DNA of 64,000 nt from Drosophila persimilis (Eukaryota; Arthropoda; Insecta; Diptera; Drosophilidae), in contig NW_020825491.1 of the NCBI RefSeq assembly GCF_003286085.1, positions 161,216 to 225,215 on the forward strand, read 5' to 3'. The notes beneath the pieces were generated by a model that worked only from the letters and a program-made list of their open reading frames with translations, did no database searches and was not told where the DNA came from. Numbering within the stretch: the first letter of the stretch is position 1; the number at the start of each line of letters is the position of its first letter. Positions 1-9,500 of this stretch are shown here, piece after piece. The translations under genes and the position numbers were made by a program.

Positions 1-9
1 CAAACAGCA

Positions 10-761
10 GTGAGCCTCGAAGGCCAGGGGTGCTCACTGAGAATCTGCTCCACGTACATGGGTCACGACCAACCAGACCCCCCTCCACAGGCGCTCAGGG
101 CGCTAATCACAGACTGCGAGGCCAAGGACACCGGCCTAATCGTAGGGTGCGACGCCAACGCACACCACTGCCAGTGGGGAAGCACTGACACCAACGAAAG
201 GGGTGAGTACCTTTTCAACTATTTACTGACCACTCAGATGGTCCTTTTAAATAGGGGGAGTGATCCCACCTTCATTATTAAAAACCGCAAGGAGGTCCTG
301 GACCTCATACTTGCCTCTCATGAGTTACACGGGAACATCGTATCCTGGAGGGTCCTGGAAGAGCACTCCTTCTCGGACCACAGGTACGTGGAAACCGTAT
401 TCTCTTTTTCACTACCGAGACCAGCTCAATTTCGGAACCTTAGGCGGACAAACTGGGCTCGGTACTCAGACCATCTCTGTCGTGTTCTCCCTGAGACTCA
501 ATCTGAGGAGGAGATCTCCAGGGAAGCCACGACTCATCTTGTTAAACTATTTACCGACGCCTGCAATGAGGCGCTCGATAAATCCTGCCCCTCTAGCAAG
601 AGCAGAGGCCGGAAGAAACCTGAATGGTGGAATCCGAAACTGAGGGAACTCCGGAAAGCCTCCCGAAGACTCTTCAATAAAGCTAAGGCCGAAAACGCTG
701 AGCAGAACTGGGCCGATTACAAGGCCAGTCTGTCAGTTTACAATAAAGAACTGAGGAAAGC
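10..761 (+). pseudogene. LOA-like ORF2, endonuclease half
   Basis: About 250 codons open from the window edge to the LTR insertion. The protein carries endonuclease/exonuclease/phosphatase-fold motifs: GCDANAHHCQWGS at about residues 45-58 and SFSDHRYVETVF at about 120-131, the latter containing the conserved S-D-H. This enzyme would nick the target to prime reverse transcription. The first codon used here is only the first open codon, because the true start is left of the window. The frame continues, interrupted, at 10906. Confidence 0.8.
758..761. other. Left target-site duplication (AAGC) of the 412-like element
   Basis: AAGC directly precedes the 5' LTR and is repeated directly after the 3' LTR at 10902-10905. 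Removing one copy restores the LOA-like reading frame, so this is the true insertion site. Four-base duplications are usual for Ty3/gypsy elements. Confidence 0.93.
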
Positions 762-1240
762 TGTAGTATGCTCATATTAAAGTAAAGTAAAGTATTCATT
801 ATTTCGAATACCCACTGTACCGACGGTACTTAAAGAATACACACTGTAACACTTTGTTTCAGTGTTTACGTAACAATAAAGTCCCAGACATTCTGGGTGA
901 TCGTATTACGATTCACTCAAGAATGCCTCGAGCGACCCAAGTGCAGCGTCAGCATGTTCCCATGACTTGACGGCACTAATATACATGCATACACACATAT
1001 ATCTTCCCTCGCGCTCTCGCTGCCAACAGCGCTGAGCATATACATATTAACATATAAGAGATAAGAACACATAGTTCTGCCGCTCCGCTGCCGGCGTCAC
1101 TGGCAGCGCAGCTCCGCGGCTTTGGGCTTACAAAAGCCCAAACCACAATTGTAAAATAGAGAAGAGAAATCACAATAAAACAGATCGGAGGGTTGAGCCC
1201 CAACGATCCAACAAAAAGGATTTGAACATTTCATTTTACA
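762..1240 (+). repeat. 5' LTR of the 412-like element
   Basis: 479 bp, starting TGTAGTATGC and ending TTTTACA, with TG..CA termini. The copy at 10423-10901 lies at a constant offset of 9661 and gives the same translated frames. It contains the AATAAA-like signal 'acaataaagtc' near 884. Confidence 0.96.
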
Positions 1241-1258
1241 TGGCGACCGTGACAGGAC
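1241..1258 (+). other. Primer binding site, tRNA-Arg type
   Basis: TGGCGACCGTGACAGGAC starts at the first base after the 5' LTR. It begins with TGG, the complement of a tRNA CCA end, and matches the primer site I associate with 412, mdg1 and blood (tRNA-Arg). The tRNA identity is from family knowledge, not from an alignment. Confidence 0.8.
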
Positions 1259-1660
1259 TCGATATGTCCTACGCGATGGATCAATCTAAGGATTGAGAAA
1301 AAAAAAGAGAGAAATTTTTAAAAAAAAAAGTGTTAAAATTTTGAAAGACAAAGAATGGCCGAAAAAAAAAAATATAATACCATGTGATTTTGTTTTAAAA
1401 AATCGGACCAAGTCAAAAGAAAATTGGAAAAACTATTGAAACAGTGTTGTCCCCAGTGCCAGTGCCAAGAAAAAAAAACCCAGCAGAAAGGCAAACCAGC
1501 CGTTTCGCCAGACCCATGCACGACTGCCGACGATATTACGCACAAACCCATGTTGCATTATAATTTATACCCTTAAATTTGGCGGCTACAATGCGGCCAG
1601 GAATACATAATACCCAAGGAGATATAACAGCCCGCGCTACAAAGAGCGTACACGCAATAT
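1259..1660 (+). other. Leader of the 412-like element, no convincing ORF
   Basis: A-rich leader between the primer site and the DINE-1. It has short purine runs and no long frame on the plus strand. It presumably held the packaging signal and the start of the first small ORF, which resumes after the DINE-1 at about 3702. I see no other feature. Confidence 0.5.
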
Positions 1661-3701
1661 AAACGAGGGGGAACGTTGTGAGTTGCTGCGGACACCGCAA
1701 CTCTACAGTTATACCCGATACTAAGTCAGTATGGCTCTCCTCCGGCAGATGCCGCTTATATTAAACGACACGACAAAGAGTGCGTGCGAGAGAGACAGAA
1801 AATCAGTCTGAGCGTGACGTCGGGCGCTGCGTAGCCAGTGCAAATTGATTTGTTCCCTTTGGCTATAAAAATTATCTGATCTCTGAGATTTGTGGATGCC
1901 GATTTGCGACCAAGCGGCAACGCTTTGATATGCAATTTTTCTGCCGTGCACTATATTTTATAAAATATTGCTGTGTCTGGATCCTGTATAACAGAAGAAG
2001 ACCATAGAAAGTGTGGGTAAACGTGGGTTGCTGTTTTTAGTAGACCCAGCCTCTTTCTTTCTCTCCTCGTGACCGTCAGAGTGACCGGCCGTGGAAAAAA
2101 AAAGTCTTGTAGAGCTGACCCAGTTCTCTAAACCAAGGTCAAGCCAAAGTCAAAGCCTAGTGCAAGTGCCAAGTGCGGCTCAAAGTGATGATTTAATTTG
2201 AGTGGACGCGCCAGTTATATATCGTCAATACTGGGGCAGCCGTTCGACCATTTGGAAAACGAACGCCCACAGTTCAGTAAAATTTTTCGATCAGTGGTGT
2301 AATTCTGTTGAGGTAATCCTCATGATCACGGTTTTATACATGCATTTATATATACCTACTACTAATCAGTTTTATAGATTTAAGATCATTATACCCTACC
2401 TCGCCCTTATGATATTCCTTCCCCAGTATATGCTGTATAGTAATACCCTATAATGTATAAATGTAAGACAATATCGAATAGAAGGCTTATTTGAAGGAAT
2501 CCTGACTGTTAATAGGTGGCCCTGAAGGATCATGGTAGGGTGGGCGTTCTCGCCAATGAGCGATACCGCAGCCGACAAAGATCTGACCGGTGATCTTCTT
2601 CGTTTACGTATCCATGCTGATCTGTCCCTTTGACCACCTGTATCCCGTTTCCTAGTATCCTTTCCATACTCGTACGCGATTTTTTTTATATAAATTCTTA
2701 TCTCGACCATTTGCCAGAGCTCTAAATGGGGAGTAAAATGTCCTCCATGCCCACATAGTATACTACATAGTCTATAACTCTACTTTGAGCACTCTACTAC
2801 ACTCCACTCTCTTATCTGAGCGGACCGGGACGTACGCTTCTAAGCACTTGACCTTGATAGTGGCGCCGGTGATGAGCCCGGCTCTCGGTTTCAGGGTAGG
2901 GCGAAATTCTGAGATATACGTTTTAAAGTGAGATCTAACAGAAGTGCGGATACCAAATTTGGTTACTCTAGCCTTAATAGTCTCTGAGATTTGTGGATGC
3001 CCCAGATTTTAGTCCTTTGCGGGGGCGGAAGGGGGTGTGGCGAAATTTGGACACGAAACGGTCAAGGTCCGATATCACAGGAGTGTGGATACCAAATTTG
3101 GTTGCTCTGGCTCTTATAGGTTCTGAGATCCTTGAACTCATATTTTGCAATTGGCAAAACCGACCATGAATCCTGTGTGTTAGAGAGAGACAGAGCGAGA
3201 AAGAATGAAATTGTTTTCTTGATTCTGGCTATAATAATTATACGATCTGGTTCAGATATTGCACTCTAGAAGATATAGTCATCTTCTACGATTCTGCGTC
3301 TTTAGTTTTTTCGTATCGTCAAAATTGTTGATGCCACAGATTTTCGTCCTTTGTGGGGGCGGAAGTGGGCGGGGCAAAGTTTTGAAATATTTTTGTAGCA
3401 GTGACATATCACAGAAGTTTGGATCCAAAACATCGTTGCTCTAGCTCTTATAGTCTTTGAGCATTAGGCGCTGAAGGGGACGGACAGACGGACAGACGGA
3501 CGGACGGACAGACGGACAGACGGACGGACGGACAGACGGACAGACGGACAGACAGACATGGCTCAATCGACTCGGCTATTGATGCTGATCAAGAATATAT
3601 ATACTTTATGGGGTCGGAAACGATTCCTTCTGAACGTTACACACATCCACTTTTACCACAAATCTAATATACCCCAATACTCATTTTGAGTATCGGGTAT
3701 A
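1661..3701 (-). mobile_element. DINE-1/INE-1-type Helitron (minus), rearranged
   Basis: Recognised by the subterminal motif TATACCCGATACTCA, here reversed and ending near 3701, and by the 3' hairpin GAGTTGC/GCAACTC with the terminus AACGAGGGGGAAC near 1661. The GACGGACAGACGGACA microsatellite lies at about 3480-3555. The copy is not collinear with the others. 1661-1900 is the 3' end with an internal deletion, then about 1 kb of non-DINE DNA follows, then 2896-3701 is the 5' end. The 21 bp string ending TTGTGGATGCC occurs in both pieces (1880-1900 and 2981-3001). It is inserted in the first small ORF of the 412-like element. Confidence 0.85.
1901..2895. other. About 1 kb of unidentified DNA inside the DINE-1
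   Basis: This stretch matches no other part of the window and interrupts the DINE-1. It has no frame over about 100 codons and no recognisable protein motif. It could be a captured genomic fragment or an older insertion that I do not recognise. The left edge follows the repeated string TTGTGGATGCC; the right edge is near GGTAGGGCGAAATTC. Confidence 0.5.
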
Positions 3702-4129
3702 AAAAACCTGTGCGAAGACCAGCACCGGCCCCACTAGACCCAGCAAGGACCAATAATATAAGTGCGAGTGGCATAGGACCGCCCCTTGCACCGTCGATGG
3801 ACAGTAACACAACCACTCCAGCAGCAGAAAATGCACCAGACTTCGCCGACGCTGCTCCTACCGAGCAAAGGGACGCACTCAGCCTACAAGAGGCATTAGA
3901 AGTGTATCCAAACGATGGACCACGCCCACTCACAATAGCTGAGTACAGGGCACGACAAGAAAAACGCCCAAGGAAGAAAACAAAGAGGGGCGGCCGGATC
4001 AAACGGCTGCTTCAACAACGACGTCTGGAGCGGGACCTGGAAAAAACATATACAAATGAAGAGGACCGACAACGCTGCCAAGAGCGCATCAAGGAAATCA
4101 ATAAACAACTTCGCACTGGTGCGAAGTAA
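3702..4129 (+). pseudogene. First small ORF of the 412-like element, 5'-truncated by DINE-1
   Basis: About 142 codons run from the DINE-1 edge to TAA. The N-terminal part is rich in P, A and T. The C-terminal half is strongly basic and probably helical: KRPRKKTKRGGRIKRLL followed by many R, K, E and Q. An open frame continues a few codons into the DINE-1, but those codons are not native. I recognise no named domain. A nucleic-acid-binding role is only a guess from the charge. The native start lay left of 1661. Confidence 0.55.
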
Positions 4130-4565
4130 CGCAATTGAGCTGCAGAAATGCCATGCCTCATATTGCCAATAATTATAATATTCTATCTCGAGTTGAAGCA
4201 CCCTTAAAGTGCAACTTGAAAATACTAACCTCTGTTAGGCTATTACTAAAACCATGTGATCGATATTGAATTATATAATGAAAAACCTGTAAATCGATCA
4301 CATGTCCCTTAACATTTTTTTTCTTCCTTCATTTTGATCAAATATATATAAAAAAAAAAAAAATTTATATTGATGAAATTTTAAAGAAAAAAAAAGGAAG
4401 GGTATATAGATATGTGTGTCCATGAGAAAAAAAAAAGATTTTTAGTAATTTTTTTTTTATTATTGAAAAGAATAAATGAATAGCAAATAATAATAAAAAA
4501 AAAAAATAAATAAAAATAAAAACCCCAACATTGTAGAAACCAATTTTTGAGAGAAAATCATCACC
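4130..4565 (+). other. AT-rich spacer with A runs
   Basis: Spacer between two small ORFs of the LTR element, with many poly(A) and poly(T) runs (for example around 4349-4365 and 4495-4510). I see no coding frame. It could act as a splicing or leader region for the downstream small ORFs, but no clear splice sites stand out. Confidence 0.45.
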
Positions 4566-4793
4566 ATGGGTTGGTTCGGTTCTGACGATAGTCAGACCAA
4601 AGACAATACGGCCAATGTGGTCAATAATGTCAAAATAATAGACCACAGGGATGATCTCAATGCACTCTGGTTATTACTTCTGATTTTAACCATTGTCACT
4701 GTTTTACAATTCCTTTTAACATTGTATGTAAAACATAATAAGATAATTAAAAAGAGATATATGAGTAGGGCAAACAATTTAGATAGAGTTTAA
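4566..4793 (+). CDS. 75-residue predicted myristoylated membrane microprotein
   Basis: The ATG is in good context (catcaccATGG). The protein starts MGWFGS, which fits the N-myristoylation pattern MGxxxS. An acidic, N-rich stretch is followed by one strong hydrophobic helix at about residues 34-54 (LWLLLLILTIVTVLQFLL), then a basic tail KHNKIIKKRY. Topology is probably a lipid-anchored N-terminus plus a single-pass membrane segment. It is in the sense orientation upstream of gag. I recall small ORFs in this place in 412-lineage elements, but I cannot name this one. The role is unknown; assembly or membrane targeting is speculation. Confidence 0.65.
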   Translation: MGWFGSDDSQTKDNTANVVNNVKIIDHRDDLNALWLLLLILTIVTVLQFLLTLYVKHNKIIKKRYMSRANNLDRV

Positions 4794-4915
4794 AAAAAAA
4801 AAAAAAAATTGGTCTCAACGACCCCTAGGAGCATAATAGAGCTCGAATACATGTACATGGGTACACTTCAGGTAGAATTCCCGCTTTTAATATATTGTTA
4901 CAAAGACAAAATAAA

Positions 4916-5224
4916 ATGTCTCGTAGAACAGCAGCAGCCATTAGGGCTACCCACGACAGGAATGAAAATTTCGAATATAGAGCTAAAGCAATCTTAGCCG
5001 CATTCCCCAATCCAATTAGCATATACGAGTTCGAATACTCATATATGAACGAATATAATTTACCTTTTTCACCACTAATTCATTGTGATGCCACACAAAA
5101 AGGTATCGTATTATCAACCATACCCGGCATCCTCGTAAACAGCCAAATAATAGAAAACGAAATTTTAGGAAGAATTGTGATTGCTAATGTTAGATTGTCT
5201 TCCAATCGGAATGGACAACATTAA
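4916..5224 (+). CDS. 102-residue small ORF just upstream of gag
   Basis: The preferred start is the ATG at 4916 (aaaATGTC), giving MSRRTAAAIRATHDRNENF. The frame is open 21 bases further upstream but without a good start. The protein is soluble-looking, with a conserved-style core IYEFEYSYMNEYNLPFSPLIHCD. The stop lies 9 bases before the gag ATG, so gag may be reached by re-initiation or splicing. No domain is recognised. Its intactness within a young element suggests it is functional in this lineage. Confidence 0.6.
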   Translation: MSRRTAAAIRATHDRNENFEYRAKAILAAFPNPISIYEFEYSYMNEYNLPFSPLIHCDATQKGIVLSTIPGILVNSQIIENEILGRIVIANVRLSSNRNGQH

Positions 5225-5233
5225 AAAACACAT

Positions 5234-6550
5234 ATGGACTGGCTTACGATCTGCGCTAAAGTTTGCACTCTAAGAGCAGAATTCGATAAGTCATACAAAT
5301 GCTTAACGCAGAACAGACCTACACAAAATAGTACGGTCATTAAACATACAACTAATTTGGTAAACATATATAATGAGGTCAGAGAACTTTTTCTAGAAAA
5401 CAGAGAAAGACTTACTGATATACATTGGTTTCAATCTACAGACGTCTTCAAACGTCTAAGGGAACGATTAGTATTCGTTAAAGAAAAATTCAATCTAGAC
5501 ATACACATCCCAAATCTTCTAAACACAGCTGCGACATATATACCAGCTGTAGAATCGGAATCAAGGCCAATAAGTCCCAGGCCCCCGAATGTAAAAAATA
5601 TTATCATTATATCGGAAGACGATTCTCGATCAAATAGATCGAACCATCCGGTGAACGACGACAAACCGTCGACTAGTTCAGCAAACAGCGTAGTTGGGCA
5701 AGAACCAACCACAATGGCAGACGAAACAATTGCCCAACGGGCATATATCAAAGATATTTCGCACGCCATTCCGGAATTTAATGGACAGAAACTCCATTTA
5801 CAAAGATTCATTACGGCAGTCAAATTGGTCAATCTAACGAAAGGACCATACGAAAATTTAGCTATAGAAGTAATTAAATCAAAAGTAATAGGAACTTCAT
5901 TGTATAAAATACAAGATGAAACCACCATTAGCGCAATAATGAAGAAATTGCAGGACACTATTGTCGGAGAGTCATCAGATGTTATAAAGGCTAAAATGGC
6001 AAAAGTATGCCAAAAAGGCAAAACAGCAGCCCAATTCACAACAGAGATTGATGATATGCGAAAACTTCTAGAAGCATCATACATTGATGAGGGTTTGCCA
6101 GCGAAACACGCCGATAAGTTCAGCTGCAAGGAGGCCATTAGTACAATGGTTAAAAATTGCGAGCACGGCAGACTCAAAACAATACTAGAAGCAGGCACAT
6201 TCCCAACAATGAATTATGCCGTAGCAAAATATATACAGTGTAGTACAGAGATGACTGGTAGTGCAAGTTCAATATTGTACACCAGACAAGGACAAGTCTA
6301 CCGCGGTAGTAACTTTCGAGGTAACTATCGCGGTGGAGGAAATGGTCGTGGTTACAACCACAACCATATTTACAACAATAGTTATAATAACAATAGAGGT
6401 CGTGTTGGCTATAGGGGAAATAACCGTAATAACGGTGGAACCTATAACAACCAAAGATACAATAGCAATGGAAACACACGACAGAACAATGTTCGTGTTA
6501 CACAGACAGCTTCGGGAAACTCCCAAGATCCTTTAGATACACTAAATTAA
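5234..6550 (+). CDS. gag: Gag polyprotein of the 412-like element
   Basis: 438 residues starting MDWLTICAK. Residues 165-330 form the capsid-like region (around HAIPEFNGQKLHLQRFITAV), typical of Ty3/gypsy gag. The nucleocapsid end (about 350-425) lacks a CCHC zinc knuckle. It is instead a run of RG, NRGR and N-rich repeats (YRGGGNGRGYN, NNRGRVGYRGNN), an RGG-type RNA-binding tail. A slippery heptamer 30 bases before the stop lets some ribosomes move into pol. The ORF is intact. Confidence 0.85.
   Translation: MDWLTICAKVCTLRAEFDKSYKCLTQNRPTQNSTVIKHTTNLVNIYNEVRELFLENRERLTDIHWFQSTDVFKRLRERLVFVKEKFNLDIHIPNLLNTAATYIPAVESESRPISPRPPNVKNIIIISEDDSRSNRSNHPVNDDKPSTSSANSVVGQEPTTMADETIAQRAYIKDISHAIPEFNGQKLHLQRFITAVKLVNLTKGPYENLAIEVIKSKVIGTSLYKIQDETTISAIMKKLQDTIVGESSDVIKAKMAKVCQKGKTAAQFTTEIDDMRKLLEASYIDEGLPAKHADKFSCKEAISTMVKNCEHGRLKTILEAGTFPTMNYAVAKYIQCSTEMTGSASSILYTRQGQVYRGSNFRGNYRGGGNGRGYNHNHIYNNSYNNNRGRVGYRGNNRNNGGTYNNQRYNSNGNTRQNNVRVTQTASGNSQDPLDTLN
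6514..6520 (+). promoter_or_regulatory. Canonical -1 ribosomal frameshift site G GGA AAC
   Basis: The heptamer GGGAAAC is phased as G GGA AAC in the gag frame (gag codons TCG GGA AAC), the X XXY YYZ pattern. The -1 frame is open from here through pol to 10176, while gag stops at 6548-6550. Both facts are read directly. Use in vivo is inferred. I did not identify the downstream stimulatory structure. Confidence 0.8.
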
Positions 6551-9500
6551 AAAATCCAGCGGTTCACACAATCAACCTCAATCTCAATATATTCGTGACA
6601 TTCCTCAATTCTAAAACAGGAAAACAACTTACATTCCTTATAGATACCGGTGCCAATATATCATTATTAAAAGAAAATTCAGATGTCTTTAACGACATTC
6701 AAACAAAAAATAAAATAGATATTCAAGGAATAGGGGAAGGTATAATAACATCCCAAGGCCTTGCCCTAATAGAGCTACAGACGGATAAGTACATAATTCC
6801 ACACAATTTCCATTTAGTTAATCAAAATTTTGCAATTCCGTGTGATGGAATAATAGGCATTGATTTCATAAAAGAATTAAACTGCCTAATAGACTTAAAA
6901 CCTGCAGAGGATTGGTTAATAATACGACCAAATAATATAAAAATTAAAATTTATGTTCCAATAACATACAGTTCTGGTAACAATACAATTCTTCTACCAG
7001 CAAGATCACAAGTTGTCAGAAAAATAGAATTAACGTCCGATAAAGAAACCATATTGATCCCAAACCAGGAAATTCAACCTGGTATTTATGTAGCAAATAC
7101 AATAACTTCAAAAAATAATACATTTGTCCGATTGCTGAATACAACCAGTACCAACCAATTAGTACATATAAATAACATACAATATGAACCACTTTCGAAT
7201 TACAAGGTAATTCAAACAACTCAAAAAATCCGAGAAAAAACTGTCATAGCTGAATTAAGCAAACATTTCCCAGTACAATTCAAGAAGCAATTAACTAAAC
7301 TATGTACAAATTTTAGTGACGTATTCGGGCTTGAAACCGAATCAATCACAACAAATAATTTTTATAAACAGAAATTGAGATTGAGGGATGACGAACCTAT
7401 ATATATAAAGAACTATCGAAGTCCGCATAGCCAAGTTGAGGAAATTAAAAAACAAGTAGGAAAATTAATCAACGACAATATTGTCGAACCATCCGTATCA
7501 GAATACAACAGCCCACTTCTACTTGTCCCAAAGAAAGCCCTTCCGGGTTCAGAACAAAAGAAATGGCGATTGGTAGTTGACTATCGTCAAATAAACAAAA
7601 AACTCCTGGCCGACAAATTTCCACTACCTAGAATTGATGACATTTTGGATCAACTAGGTAGAGCAAAGTATTTCTCATGCCTTGACTTAATGTCAGGTTT
7701 TCATCAAATCGAACTAGAAGAAAGTTCGCGAAATATAACGTCTTTTTCCACGAGCAATGGCTCATATCGCTTCACGCGACTACCATTTGGTTTAAAAATA
7801 GCGCCGAATTCATTTCAAAGAATGATGACTATAGCATTCTCTGGACTTGAAGCTTCGCAAGCCTTCCTGTATATGGACGATCTAATAGTCATGGGTTGTT
7901 CCGAAAAACATATGCTTAAAAACTTAACAGATATTTTTGAGATATGTAGGAAACACAACCTAAAATTACATCCACAAAAATGTTCATTTTTTATGCATGA
8001 AGTGACCTTTCTTGGTCATAAATGCACAGATAAAGGAATCTTGCCAGATGACAAGAAATATGACGTCATCAAAAACTATCCAGTCCCACATGATGCGGAC
8101 AGCGCTAGACGATTTATTGCATTTTGCAATTATTATAGACGTTTTATTAAAAACTTCGCCGACTATTCCCGGCACATAACTAGATTATGTAAAAAGAATG
8201 TCCCCTTTGAGTGGTCAACTGAATGTCAAAATGCATTCCAATATTTAAAAGATAAACTTATGGAACCCACTCTGTTACAGTACCCAGATTTTCAGAAAGA
8301 ATTTTGCATAATCACCGATGCTAGTAAACAAGCATGTGGAGCGGTTTTAACTCAAAACCATAACGGACTCCAACTCCCATTAGCATATGCATCACGTTCA
8401 TTCACAAAAGGTGAAAGTAACAAAAGTACTACAGAACAGGAATTAGCAGCAATTCATTGGGCAATTACCCATTTTCGACCATATATCTATGGTAAACACT
8501 TTACAGTAAAAACGGATCACAGACCACTAACATACCTATTTTCAATGGTCAATCCTAGCTCAAAACTCACACGCATGCGGCTCGAATTAGAAGAATACGA
8601 CTTTACAGTCGAGTATCTAAAGGGTAAAGATAATCATGTAGCAGATGCGTTATCAAGAATAACCATCACAGACCTAAAAAACATACAAAATACGAATAAA
8701 GTCCTGAAAGTCACTACCAGGCAACAGAGTAGACAGAAATCCTGCGCAGGAAAAGAAAAAATAGAATTGCCTAGGCAATCTCTAACAAAAGCTTCAAAGC
8801 CCAACGTATATGAAGTCATCAACAATGACGAAGTACGTAAAGTAGTGACCTTGCATGTAAATAATAATTTATGTTTTTTCAAACATGGAAAAAAAATTAC
8901 TGCAAGATATGATGTTAGCGATTTGTATACTAATGGAACCCTTGACTTAGGTCAGTTTTTCCAAAGGCTTGAAACGCAAGCCGGTAAACAAAAAATCAGC
9001 CAACTCAAAGTGGCACCGTGGGAAAATATCTTTGAATACATTTCAATAGATAATTTTAAAAATATGGGCAATAAAATATTACGAACAATAAGAGTAGCGC
9101 TACTCAACCCGGTGACCCTAATTAAAAATGAAAAAGAAAAAGAAGCAATACTGTCTACATTACATGATGATCCCATACAAGGAGGACATACAGGCATAAC
9201 AAAAACCTTGGCCAAGGTCAAAAGACATTATTTTTGGAAAGGTATGACTAAAGAAATAACCAATTACATACGAAAATGTCCAAAATGCCAAAAAGCTAAA
9301 GTAACCAAGCACACAATAACTCCATTGACTATTACAGAAACACCATACATGGCTTTTGATAGGGTAATAGTGGATACGATCGGTCCACTTCCTAAATCAG
9401 AACAAGGAAATGAATATGCAGTCACCTTAATATGTGACCTGACAAAATACCTTGTTGCCATACCTATTAGAAACAAAAGTGCAAATACAGTAGCTAAAGC

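Noticed and set aside
976..1203. 75-codon minus-strand ORF, repeated at 10637-10864
   Set aside because: It lies wholly inside the two identical LTRs, so its repetition only reflects the LTR copies.
3470..3560. GACGGACA repeats as a possible CRISPR-like or satellite array (also in the other DINE-1 copies)
   Set aside because: Known type of microsatellite inside DINE-1/INE-1; length varies between copies and there are no spacers.
5431..6198. 255-codon minus-strand ORF opposite gag of the 412-like element
   Set aside because: Antisense shadow of an intact gag; hydrophobic-looking only because it is the complement of gag codons.
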